In this document: positions 52,378 through 60,450 of the stretch, one piece after another | Layout of the letters: every line of letters begins with the position of its first letter | Position numbering within the stretch: the first letter of the stretch is position 1 | DNA from: Gammaproteobacteria bacterium | GTDB taxonomy: Bacteria; Pseudomonadota; Gammaproteobacteria; Burkholderiales; Nitrosomonadaceae | Assembly (NCBI GenBank): GCA_015709615.1 | Contig: CP054179.1 | Location: 3,100,001-3,164,000, forward strand | Length of the DNA: 64,000 nucleotides | Direction: 5' to 3' | The notes under the pieces: generated by a model | Seen by the model: the letters and a program-made list of their open reading frames with translations, nothing else | What the model was told of the DNA's origin: nothing | Database searches by the model: none | Position numbers and translations under genes: made by a program

Positions 52378-52403
52378 GTTGGAGTTCCTGGTGTCACTCC
52401 AAC
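52378..52403. repeat. Palindromic intergenic repeat (REP-like)
   Basis: GTTGGAGT (52378-52385) and ACTCCAAC (52396-52403) form a perfect 8-bp stem with a 10-base loop, followed by CTACC. Read on the minus strand it begins GTAGGTTGGAGT, close to a REP-like palindrome scattered through many proteobacterial genomes. A second inverted repeat CATCAAG/CTTGATG (52339-52345, 52366-52372) is just left of it. It could also end transcription between the convergent neighbours. Confidence 0.45.
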
Positions 52404-52416
52404 CTACCGCACTGCT

Positions 52417-52983
52417 CTATGTGAGCAATGTAGTAAGGAAAGGGAATTCTTGGCAGCATATGGTGCCGATTTGGTTTCGAAGATTGTGATCGCCGCTATC
52501 GTGCATTCCTAAACAGAGATAGTAGTTTTTTCCTTCATATTGAGCATAAACAATCCACTGGCCTGTTAAAGCTTCTGTATTAGCTAATCGCATCCAATTA
52601 CCTTGCACTATGTCATCTGCGAGCAATTTGCAATCCTCTATTGATACATAGCGTTCTTTGCCTGCCTCTTGAGCTTCAAGAATGCGCTCTTTGAATAAAG
52701 GGATACCGTATCTATCTAGTCCTTTCAGTGGCGGGTGTTTAAATGGGGTGGCTGGTTTCATCTGGCTGGATGTGCCAATCCCTTCCAAAGCTTTAATCTC
52801 GTGCATAACATTCGCAGGGTTCAAGTGTTTGGATTTAAAACCACCAAATAATCCAAGTACCAGAAGAATGCTGTATCGATTAGGCACTACAGTATCAAGA
52901 CCAATAAAGTCAGCAAAATTAGCTAGTTCCGCAGACATGTCTTTCCCATCGTTGGTTATCGCGGTAAATTTCTTACACGTCAT
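52417..52983 (-). CDS. Unrecognised 188-residue cytoplasmic protein
   Basis: I do not recognise a named family. The sequence is protein-like throughout, with no membrane segment or signal peptide. Notable parts are PFKHPPLKGLDRYGIPLFKERILEA in the middle and a C-terminal block LTGQWIVYAQYEGKNYYLCLGMHDSGDHNLRNQI ending CCQEFPFL, which looks like a conserved compact domain. Start ATG at 52983 has only a weak purine stretch upstream. It follows cbbO on the same strand after 70 bp but looks like an accessory gene rather than part of carbon fixation. Confidence 0.6.
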   Translation of the reverse strand: MTCKKFTAITNDGKDMSAELANFADFIGLDTVVPNRYSILLVLGLFGGFKSKHLNPANVMHEIKALEGIGTSSQMKPATPFKHPPLKGLDRYGIPLFKERILEAQEAGKERYVSIEDCKLLADDIVQGNWMRLANTEALTGQWIVYAQYEGKNYYLCLGMHDSGDHNLRNQIGTICCQEFPFLTTLLT

Positions 52984-53053
52984 TTAATTTGCGATTCCAC
53001 GTAGTTTTGCCACGGGGTTGCTTATTACCCCGAGAACCAACAATATATTTGTC

Positions 53054-55381
53054 TTACCTCGTCAACCCCGCATACAACACGGGCAATTTCTCCGGCAGCC
53101 GCTCCACATGATCCACTACTAAGTAATTACGTTCACCAAAAATGCGTGATACATACTGATCCGCACGCGGGTCGAGACTCATGCAGTAGGTCAGGATGCC
53201 AGAGCGGCCAGCTTCCTCGACGGCTTTTTTTGTGTCGTGGCGTAGGTATTGCGGGTCGCGCACGTCTACGTCGGCTGGTTCGCCGTCGGTGATGACCAGC
53301 AGCAGTTTTTTTGCCGATTTTTGCAATTTCAGGTAATGCGTGGCGTGACGCATGGCCGCACCCATGCGGGTCGACAGTTGCCCGGACATGCCGGCGAGTT
53401 TGGCTTTGGGAATTTCGTCGTACGGTTGATCGAAATCCTTGAAGCGGAAATACTCGACGTCGTGCCGTCCGTCGGAGCAGAAGCCGTGGATCGCGAACGG
53501 ATCGCCGATTTTATTGATCGCGTTGGCGAGCAGCACCGTGGCTTGGCGCGTCAGGTCGAGCACGGAGTAGTCGTGTCCAGCGACTTTTTCGTTGGTCGAT
53601 TCGGACAGATCGAGCAGCACCAGCACGGAAATGTCGCGTACTTTGCGCACCGAGCGCATCATGATGCGCGGGTCGGGTTGCATGCCCATGCGGATGTCGA
53701 TCAGCGAGCGGATCGCGGCGTTGATGTCGATTTCATCGCCGTCCTCAAGCTTGCGGATGCGGCGCGTGCCTTGCGGCTGCATCGCATCGAGCAGGAATTT
53801 CATACGGGCAATTTCACGTTTGTATTGATTGGCGATGTCGTCGATGCACTGCATGTCGCCCAGTTTGGCGCGTTTTTCCTGTACCGTGGCCCAATCCGGA
53901 CGTTCCAGCTGGATTTGGTAATCCCATTCGGAGTAGTGGTAGGGTGCCGACACCGGTTCCTTGCCTTCCATGTCGTTGAACGATACGCCCATGTCTTCGT
54001 AAGGGAAGAATTCTGTGCCCATGACCCAGATTTCCTGCGCGTCGTCGCCAGCGGTTTCAACGTCGATCTCGTTGGCGAATTCCATCACGTTGACGTATTT
54101 GCGCACTTGTTTCGGCGCATCGTAACCGGCGGACAGCGATTTGTTGAAATCGAATTCCTCGAATTCCCAGAAATAGCGGTTGTCGTCGCGGTACGGCGCG
54201 GTGAGTGTGTCGCTGCGTGGACTGTACGGAATCCGTTTGTCCATGAAACTGTGCGCGAGCTGCACGCCGATTTCCCAAGATGTTTTGTGGCTATGGAGCT
54301 GGTCTTTCGCTGCTTTGAACAATTTGCGGCCTTCCACGATCCACGGATCCTTGTCCTGGTAATCCGGGTCGAGCAGGGCGCGCGCCAGGCGGTTCAGGTA
54401 ATCGCCCATCGACGCATTCATCTCCGGTGTTGCGCTATGCAACGCCGACCAGGTTTGGCGTAAGCCGGGGAAGCGGCGGATCGACAGTTCTTCGATGCGT
54501 GCATCCTCGATGACCGAAATCACCGCCATTTGCAGCGGATTCAGACTTTCCGCGGAAATCGGCTGCTTGGTCTCGACCAGATGCGCGGCGGCGTGCGCGG
54601 CGGCGGCGCGGTACACTTCGGTGGCGGAGACATCGCCGTAAGCATCGTAGGCATCCGGCAGATGGATGAAATAGTTCTCGATGAACGGTTTGTAGCCTTC
54701 GCGCGTTTCAAAGTCACCGGACGTGGGTTTCATGAAAAAATCGCGTCCCCACAGCGCGCGCAGATACATGTTGATACGGCGCTGCACGTCGACGAACAAG
54801 GTGCCTTTGCGTTCTTTCTGCAACACCGCGAGCGATTCTTTCGACTCCAGACCGAAATAACGAATTTGCTCTTCGTAGTTGGTGCGGTGTGCATGCGCGC
54901 CCCACATCGCCCAGCGGCGCAAGCCGCCGAGTGTCAATTGCCCGAACAGGATGTCCAGTTTGCCCAGCATCGGCCGGATGCCGCGCGGTGCTTGCGCGAT
55001 CAGATTGTTGAGGAATTGCAGGTAATTCTGAAACAGTTGCGCGTCGCCCAGCCGTTTGGCGGCAGTCGGCGAGGTTGCCAGCACCAGCTCGATGACCGCG
55101 CCGGAGGTGCGCGAAGCCAGACTCAACACCGACGTGGCCAGATCGCCGACAACGTCTTCGCCGATTTCCTTGGCAACCAGCGGAATTTCGTCGATCCAGC
55201 AATCGACCACGCTGCGCCCGCGCCCCAGGCCGCGGATCGCCGATGCGCCTTTCAGATAGTTATCCAGGCCGCGCGGCGAAAAGATTTTGACCGCTTCCGG
55301 CCAGGCATGGTTTAGCAACTCAACCGATTCCGGTTCCAGATCCTCGAGCAATTCTTTGTAATCGTCCAGATTGATACTCAT
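53054..55381 (-). CDS. cbbO: RuBisCO activation protein CbbO
   Basis: CbbO is the von Willebrand A-domain partner of the CbbQ AAA+ ATPase; together they remodel form I RuBisCO to release inhibitory sugar phosphates. The 775-residue protein has a long variable N-terminal part and a C-terminal vWA domain (about 585-775). The MIDAS motif DLSES starts near residue 590, with TDGEPADV later in the domain. The start ATG at 55381 lies 47 bp after the cbbQ stop. Length and neighbours fit CbbO. Confidence 0.93.
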   Translation of the reverse strand: MSINLDDYKELLEDLEPESVELLNHAWPEAVKIFSPRGLDNYLKGASAIRGLGRGRSVVDCWIDEIPLVAKEIGEDVVGDLATSVLSLASRTSGAVIELVLATSPTAAKRLGDAQLFQNYLQFLNNLIAQAPRGIRPMLGKLDILFGQLTLGGLRRWAMWGAHAHRTNYEEQIRYFGLESKESLAVLQKERKGTLFVDVQRRINMYLRALWGRDFFMKPTSGDFETREGYKPFIENYFIHLPDAYDAYGDVSATEVYRAAAAHAAAHLVETKQPISAESLNPLQMAVISVIEDARIEELSIRRFPGLRQTWSALHSATPEMNASMGDYLNRLARALLDPDYQDKDPWIVEGRKLFKAAKDQLHSHKTSWEIGVQLAHSFMDKRIPYSPRSDTLTAPYRDDNRYFWEFEEFDFNKSLSAGYDAPKQVRKYVNVMEFANEIDVETAGDDAQEIWVMGTEFFPYEDMGVSFNDMEGKEPVSAPYHYSEWDYQIQLERPDWATVQEKRAKLGDMQCIDDIANQYKREIARMKFLLDAMQPQGTRRIRKLEDGDEIDINAAIRSLIDIRMGMQPDPRIMMRSVRKVRDISVLVLLDLSESTNEKVAGHDYSVLDLTRQATVLLANAINKIGDPFAIHGFCSDGRHDVEYFRFKDFDQPYDEIPKAKLAGMSGQLSTRMGAAMRHATHYLKLQKSAKKLLLVITDGEPADVDVRDPQYLRHDTKKAVEEAGRSGILTYCMSLDPRADQYVSRIFGERNYLVVDHVERLPEKLPVLYAGLTR

Positions 55382-55428
55382 GGCAGCACCTGTTAATGGA
55401 TTAAAACAAACGGGTTATTTTTTCCGGT

Positions 55429-56235
55429 TTAGTTGAAGAACGTGCTGACTGCGGCGTCCAACGCATCGCGCATATCCGGGTCGTCAGTGATCGGGCGCAC
55501 CAGTGCCACGCGGCAGGCGGCATGTGCATCGACTTTTTTGGCAATCAAACTGCCGGCATAAATCAGCATACGGGTGGATATACCTTCATCCAAGCCATGT
55601 CCCTTCAAGTTGCGTGCGCGCTCGGCAATCGATACCAGCTTTTCGGCAACCTCTGTTGAAACACCGGATTCGTGCGCGACGATTTCACTTTCCACGTCAT
55701 GGTTCGGATAGTTGAAATCCAGCGCGCCGAAACGTTGCTTGGTCGATTGTTTCAGATCTTTCATCAGACTCTGATAGCCTGGGTTGTACGAAATGACGAT
55801 CTGGAAATCCTTGTGTGCTTGAATCAGTTCGCCTTTTTTCTCTAATGGCAGCACACGGCGGTTGTCGGTCAAAGGATGGATCACGACAGTGGTGTCCTGA
55901 CGCGCTTCCACCACTTCATCCAGATAACAGATGGCGCCATGACGGGCAGCCACGGCCAAGGGGCCATCTTGCCAGCGGGTGCCGTTGGCATCGAGCAGGA
56001 AACGTCCGACCAGATCGGAAGCAGTCATGTCTTCGTTACAGGCTACGGTGATCAGCGGTTTTTTTAGTTTCCATGCCATGTATTCGACGAAACGGGTTTT
56101 ACCGCAACCGGTCGGGCCTTTCAGCATCATCGGCATGCGCACCGAGTAGGCTGCTTCGTACAATTGCACTTCATCAGCTACCGGATGGTAATAGGGTTCT
56201 TTGGTGACACGATATTGTTCGATGATATCGCTCAT
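55429..56235 (-). CDS. cbbQ: RuBisCO activase ATPase CbbQ (MoxR-type AAA+)
   Basis: This 268-residue AAA+ ATPase forms hexamers that, with CbbO, act as a RuBisCO activase. Walker A GPTGCGKTR (40-48), Walker B AICYLDEVVEA (about 106), sensor 1 in FQIVISYNPGYQ and the arginine-rich region KQRFGALDFNYP fit the CbbQ/NorQ group. It lies between cbbS and cbbO. A strong hairpin with a T-run lies between cbbS and this gene, probably lowering its expression relative to RuBisCO. Confidence 0.94.
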   Translation of the reverse strand: MSDIIEQYRVTKEPYYHPVADEVQLYEAAYSVRMPMMLKGPTGCGKTRFVEYMAWKLKKPLITVACNEDMTASDLVGRFLLDANGTRWQDGPLAVAARHGAICYLDEVVEARQDTTVVIHPLTDNRRVLPLEKKGELIQAHKDFQIVISYNPGYQSLMKDLKQSTKQRFGALDFNYPNHDVESEIVAHESGVSTEVAEKLVSIAERARNLKGHGLDEGISTRMLIYAGSLIAKKVDAHAACRVALVRPITDDPDMRDALDAAVSTFFN

Positions 56236-56289
56236 GATGAGCTCCTGTAATAGTTATTTGAAAAACATGCAGTGTCTAAATTCAGGTCG

Positions 56290-56328
56290 AAAAAAAACCC
56301 CCGCCCTGTTACAGGGATATGGGGGTTT
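56290..56328 (-). terminator. Terminator/attenuator hairpin between cbbS and cbbQ
   Basis: On the minus strand a bipartite stem (AAACCCCC with GGGGGTTT outside, CCCTG with CAGGG inside) with small internal asymmetry is followed by a run of eight T. It lies 24 bp after the cbbS stop. Since cbbQ and cbbO have no other visible promoter, partial read-through is likely and would give more cbbLS than cbbQO message. Confidence 0.85.
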
Positions 56329-56351
56329 CAGGGTTCGAAACCCGTTAAAAC

Positions 56352-56708
56352 TTATACCGTCTTGCCGCGGTAAATAACCATCGATGCGCCTTGGCTTTGC
56401 GCAAAGTTGTCGTAGCCGATCAAACGCACATGATTGTTTGGATTGGCTTTGTGACAAGCTTCCGCTTCTTCCAGAATACGAGCTACATCGGTTTCGCCGA
56501 ACATTGGCAATTTCCACATGTACCAGTAGTTATCCATCAGATACTCTGGTTCAATATGTTCAATCGCTGGGTTCCAGCCTTTTTTAACAATATATTCAAC
56601 CTGATTCTTGATCTGCTTGGCCGACATTGCAGGCAGATAAGAGAATGTTTCAAATTTGCGGCTGGCAGGATCGCTCAGACGGCTTTTGTAATCCAACATT
56701 TCTGACAT
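56352..56708 (-). CDS. cbbS: RuBisCO small subunit (form I)
   Basis: CbbS caps the L8S8 RuBisCO. The 118-residue protein contains FETFSYLPAMSAKQIKNQVEYIVKKGWNPAIEHIEP, YWYMWKLPMFGETDVARILEEAEACHKANPNNHVRLIGYDNFAQSQG, typical of form IA. The ATG at 56708 has AGGAG 8-12 bases upstream; an in-frame ATG six codons earlier overlaps that site and is not used. It follows cbbL by 66 bp. Confidence 0.96.
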   Translation of the reverse strand: MSEMLDYKSRLSDPASRKFETFSYLPAMSAKQIKNQVEYIVKKGWNPAIEHIEPEYLMDNYWYMWKLPMFGETDVARILEEAEACHKANPNNHVRLIGYDNFAQSQGASMVIYRGKTV

Positions 56709-56774
56709 TGTGATACTCCTAATCAATTAGATTTCCGGCACGCAGACGCATGCTTTGTGCCGGAGCATGTATTT

Positions 56775-58193
56775 TTACTTGTGAGCGACGTCCAGTTTGT
56801 CGACGGTGTCGAATTCAAACTTAATTTCTTTCCAGGTTTCCATCGCGATTTTCAGTTCCGGACTGTGTTTAGCAGCGGCGGTCAGAATCTCTTTACCTTT
56901 CTTCTCGATTTCAATACCTTGGTTACGTGCTTCCACGCAAGCTTCCAGCGCCACACGGTTAGCAGCGGCACCCGCTGCATTGCCCCATGGATGGCCTAAG
57001 GTACCGCCACCGAATTGCAAGCAAGCGTCGTCACCGAAGATCGCTACCAGCGCCGGCATGTGCCAAACGTGAATACCACCCGAAGCCACTGGGAATACGC
57101 CTGGCATAGAACCCCAGTCTTGATCGAACATAATGCCGCGGCTGCGATCTTCCTTGATAAAGCTGTCGCGCATCAAATCGATCCAGCCCAGCGTTGCACC
57201 GCGATCGCCTTCCAATTTACCAACCACGGTACCGGAGTGCAGGTGATCACCACCGGACAGACGCAGAATTTTAGCCAGCACACGGAAGTGAATACCATGA
57301 TGCGGGTTACGGTCGATTACCGCGTGCATTGCACGGTGAATATGCAGCAGTATGCCATTGTCACGGCACCAGTTTGCTAAGCCTGTGTTAGCGCAGAAAC
57401 CGCCGGTGATGTAGTCGTGCATAATGATCGGTGCGCCGATTTCTTTGGCGTATTCAGCGCGTTTGTACATTTCTTCCGGAGTCGGTGCGGTTACGTTCAG
57501 GTAGTGGCCTTTACGTTCACCGGTTTCGCGTTCTGCCTTGTGGATCGCTTCCATGACAAAATCAAAACGTTGACGCCAGCGCATGAACGGTTGGCTGTTC
57601 ACGTTTTCGTCGTCTTTGGTTAAATCCAGACCGCCGCGCAGACATTCGTATACGGCACGGCCATAGTTTTTGGCAGATAGACCCAGTTTTGGCTTGATCG
57701 TGCAACCGAGCAGCGCACGGCCATATTTATTGAGCATATCGCGTTCAACTTGAATGCCGTGAGGAGGGCCGCCGCAGGTTTTGACGTAAGCGATCGGGAA
57801 GCGCACGTCTTCCAACCGCAAGCCACGAATCGCTTTGAAGCCGAATACGTTGCCAACGAGGGAGGTAAACACGTTGACAACGGATCCTTCTTCGAACAGA
57901 TCGATCGGGTAAGCAATGAATGCATAGAAACAGGTGTCGTCGCCAGGTACGTCTTCAATGCGATAAGCACGGCCTTTGTAGTAATCCAGATCGGTTAACA
58001 GATCGGTCCATACGGTTGTCCAGGTACCGGTGGATGATTCGGCGGCAACAGCTGCTGCTGCTTCTTCACGATCCACACCGGGTTGAGGGGTAATTTTGAA
58101 GCAAGCCAGAATATCCGTGTCCAATGGGGCGTACTCGGGCATCCAGTAGGTTTGCCGGTATTCTTTAACACCTGCGTTATATGTCTTTGCCAT
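56775..58193 (-). CDS. cbbL: RuBisCO large subunit (form IA)
   Basis: CbbL carries the active site that fixes carbon dioxide onto ribulose 1,5-bisphosphate. The 472-residue protein shows the carbamylated Lys193 with metal ligands Asp195 and Glu196 in GLDLTKDDEN, Lys167 in TIKPKLG, His286 in LLHIHRAMH and loop 6 Lys326 in GTVVGKLEGDR. Sequence is of the green-like IA type, in keeping with cbbQ and cbbO downstream. The start ATG at 58193 has TGGAGA upstream; a longer frame of 13 residues is not used. No carboxysome shell genes are nearby. Confidence 0.97.
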   Translation of the reverse strand: MAKTYNAGVKEYRQTYWMPEYAPLDTDILACFKITPQPGVDREEAAAAVAAESSTGTWTTVWTDLLTDLDYYKGRAYRIEDVPGDDTCFYAFIAYPIDLFEEGSVVNVFTSLVGNVFGFKAIRGLRLEDVRFPIAYVKTCGGPPHGIQVERDMLNKYGRALLGCTIKPKLGLSAKNYGRAVYECLRGGLDLTKDDENVNSQPFMRWRQRFDFVMEAIHKAERETGERKGHYLNVTAPTPEEMYKRAEYAKEIGAPIIMHDYITGGFCANTGLANWCRDNGILLHIHRAMHAVIDRNPHHGIHFRVLAKILRLSGGDHLHSGTVVGKLEGDRGATLGWIDLMRDSFIKEDRSRGIMFDQDWGSMPGVFPVASGGIHVWHMPALVAIFGDDACLQFGGGTLGHPWGNAAGAAANRVALEACVEARNQGIEIEKKGKEILTAAAKHSPELKIAMETWKEIKFEFDTVDKLDVAHK

Positions 58194-58302
58194 AATATTT
58201 TCTCCAGTTAAATTCCACTCAACTCCAGCCAACGATACAGACAGAAACGAGAGGATATTGCGTTACAAACAACAAACATGACTACTCAAATCCATGAAGC
58301 GC

Positions 58303-58331
58303 ACTATAGCGCTGTTTACCTATAAGAACAA
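58303..58331 (-). promoter_or_regulatory. cbbL operon promoter
   Basis: On the minus strand TTGTTC (58331-58326) and TATAGT (58308-58303) stand 17 bases apart, a good sigma-70 promoter. Transcription would begin near 58296, giving a leader of about 103 bases before the cbbL ATG. The position fits the LysR-type operator just upstream. Confidence 0.7.
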
Positions 58332-58347
58332 ATCAGTAATTTTGATG

Positions 58348-58372
58348 TTTATAATAAGGTTATACTTATAAA
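58348..58372. promoter_or_regulatory. Candidate CbbR operator (LysR-type dyad)
   Basis: TTTATAA (58348-58354) and TTATAAA (58366-58372) form a perfect 7-bp inverted repeat with an 11-base spacer, rich in TNA triplets as in CbbR sites. Its centre is about 64 bp upstream of the inferred cbbL start, where LysR regulators place their recognition site. It is 36 bp before the cbbR start codon, allowing autoregulation as well. Confidence 0.65.
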
Positions 58373-58407
58373 ACTTTACGGAATGAATCAGAACTGATAT
58401 TTGACCT

Positions 58408-59322
58408 ATGCTCCACCTGACTTTGCGGCAACTGAAAGTGTTCGAGTCTGTTGCCCGGAACCTCAGTTACTCGCGTGCCGCCGAAGAGCTGCATCTTACC
58501 CAACCTGCTGTTTCCATGCAAATTAAGCAGTTGGAAGACAACATCAGTTTACCGCTGTTTGAGCATTTAGGTAAACGAATTTATCTGACCGAAGCCGGGC
58601 GTGAATTGTATCAATATAGCCGGGCGATTTCGCAGCAATTGGCCGATATGGAAGTCGCTCTGGATGAATTGAAAGGCATGGAGCGCGGTAAACTAAATAT
58701 TTCGGTAGTGACGACCGCCAATTATTTTGCGCCGCATTTGCTGGCAAAATTTTGTCAGCGTTATCGCGGTGTGACGGTCAGTCTGAACGTTTCCAACCGG
58801 GAGACGGTATTAAAGCAATTGGCGGATAATTTGATCGACCTCGCCATCATGGGGCAGCCGCCGGAAAATCTCGATATCGACAGCGAATCTTTCATGGAGA
58901 ATCCGCTAGTGGTGGTAGCGCCGCCGGGTCATCCGCTTTGCCAGGAACACAATATTCCGGTGAAACGGCTAGCCAACGAGACTTTTCTCGTGCGTGAATC
59001 GGGCTCGGGGACGCGCAGTGCGATGGAGCGGTTTTTTGCCGCGCACAAGATCAAAATCAACAAAGGAATGGAAACGGATACCACGGAAGCGATTAAGCAA
59101 GCCGTTCAGGCCGGTATGGGATTGGGTATCATGTCGCAGCATACCGCCGAGCTGGAATTAGAGACGGGTCGGTTGAAAATTTTGGATGTGCAGGGTTTCC
59201 CGATCATCCGTTATTGGCATGTCGTCAATCGGAAGAATAAACGCTTATCGAGTGTCGCCAATGCTTTCAGAGAATTTTTACTGAAAGAAGCCGCTAAATT
59301 GCTGGATGAATCGAAAAATTAA
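58408..59322 (+). CDS. cbbR: LysR-type regulator CbbR
   Basis: CbbR activates the divergent RuBisCO operon in response to metabolites. The 304-residue protein has the N-terminal winged helix (about 3-62: TLRQLKVFESVARNLSYSRAAEELHLTQPAVSMQIKQLE) and a periplasmic-binding-like effector domain (about 92-295: GKLNISVVTTANYFAPHLLAKF, ESGSGTRSAMERFF, GMGLGIMSQHTAELE). The identity comes from sequence type and from position next to cbbL. Confidence 0.94.
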   Translation: MLHLTLRQLKVFESVARNLSYSRAAEELHLTQPAVSMQIKQLEDNISLPLFEHLGKRIYLTEAGRELYQYSRAISQQLADMEVALDELKGMERGKLNISVVTTANYFAPHLLAKFCQRYRGVTVSLNVSNRETVLKQLADNLIDLAIMGQPPENLDIDSESFMENPLVVVAPPGHPLCQEHNIPVKRLANETFLVRESGSGTRSAMERFFAAHKIKINKGMETDTTEAIKQAVQAGMGLGIMSQHTAELELETGRLKILDVQGFPIIRYWHVVNRKNKRLSSVANAFREFLLKEAAKLLDESKN

Positions 59323-59401
59323 TAATTTCATTAAGATGAGACAATTTTGGGTTTAACATAGCGTGTAAGAATTTCACTACTGCCAAAGTTGAAAATTCGC
59401 C

Positions 59402-60096
59402 ATGCCCGATTCTCACCGTTCCGATGAAAAGCAAACAGACCGCACCAATTCAACCGAATGGGGTGTTTATTTGGAATGCGGAGTGGTTTCGCTGATTATT
59501 TTATTGATCGACTTTGTTACTCCGCTAGGGATCGCCAATGGCATTCTTTACGTAGTCGTAGTGCTGATTTCGTTAAGATCCCCCGACAAACACTTCACCA
59601 TCATCATCGCATTTACCAGTTCACTGCTGGTCGGGGTTGGCTATTGGGGATCACCGCCAAGTGAGATTCCGATGTATCAGGTTTTTGCAAATCGCTTTTT
59701 GGCGTTTTTGTGATTTGGCTGACTGCAATTTTAGCACTGAAGCAACGCGATAAAACGGCTCAATTGCATCAAGCGCGCATGCAGTATTTGCAATCGGTTA
59801 AAGACGTCGAAATACGGGAAGAAAAATTAAGGGTGCTGAAATCCACCATGCTCATGGTGCAGGATATCACCGGCAATTTTCTCAATAGCTTGCACTTTTT
59901 CAAGCTTGAGATTGAAAAAAACAAAACACTGACGCCCGAGTCGGTTACACGGCTTGATGAATTGATCAGCGATACCTCACAACGCCTGAATAAGCTGGGT
60001 AATCTGGCTGAAATCCGTGAGAAAAAAATGGCGGGCGATACGGTCGGCATCGATTATGAGCATTCGGCGGTGAATGGCGATACAATAAGCAAGTAA
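59402..60096 (+). pseudogene. Membrane sensor-like gene split by a single-base frameshift
   Basis: Two frames, 59402-59713 and 59710-60096, read together as one protein of about 231 residues if a one-base shift occurs at the five-T run 59705-59709. The first half has four hydrophobic stretches in a MASE-like pattern (GIANGILYVVVVLISL, FANRFLAF). The second frame continues the last helix in register (VIWLTAILALKQR) and adds a coiled coil (LHQARMQYLQSVKDVEIREEKLRVLKSTMLMVQDITGNFLN). No kinase or cyclase output domain is present. The cause may be mutation, sequencing error or programmed slippage. Full-length relatives read NRFLA-3 residues-IW-TAIL here. Confidence 0.6.
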
Positions 60097-60100
60097 TCGC

Positions 60101-60355
60101 ATGATGAACGAATGGATAGGGAAAATGATGCAAGCAGGGCAAGGATCGGGTGGAAATGTAGTCGCGGCAGTATGCAGTTTTTTTATATCGGGATTGGGGC
60201 AATTGGTGCAAGGACGTTTATTGCCGGCATTACTGTTTTTCATCATTACCGGCGTAGGATATTTTTTCTGGGTGCTCATCATTCCGCCGATCATCGCCGG
60301 AATCGTTCATCTCTGGTCTATCATTGACGCGGCGCGTTTTACGGTCGCCGATTAG
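60101..60355 (+). CDS. Small membrane protein, TM2-like, unknown
   Basis: The 84-residue protein has two long hydrophobic segments (about 18-33 and 40-68) separated by LGQLVQGRLLPAL, close to the GxGQxYxGR hairpin of TM2-like small membrane proteins. It starts 4 bp after the frameshifted sensor gene, so both may be one transcript. No function is known. Confidence 0.65.
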   Translation: MMNEWIGKMMQAGQGSGGNVVAAVCSFFISGLGQLVQGRLLPALLFFIITGVGYFFWVLIIPPIIAGIVHLWSIIDAARFTVAD

Positions 60356-60450
60356 TCATTTCATAATTTTAATTTTTGCATACAGCCGGTTGGCAGGATT
60401 GATTTCCGGGCTGTGCAAAGTCTCCACATTTTTATTTGATTTTTAGTGTC

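Noticed and set aside
53054..58193. Carboxysome-associated RuBisCO operon
   Set aside because: No shell proteins, CsoS2 or carboxysomal carbonic anhydrase are present; cbbQ and cbbO indicate the non-carboxysomal arrangement in this window.
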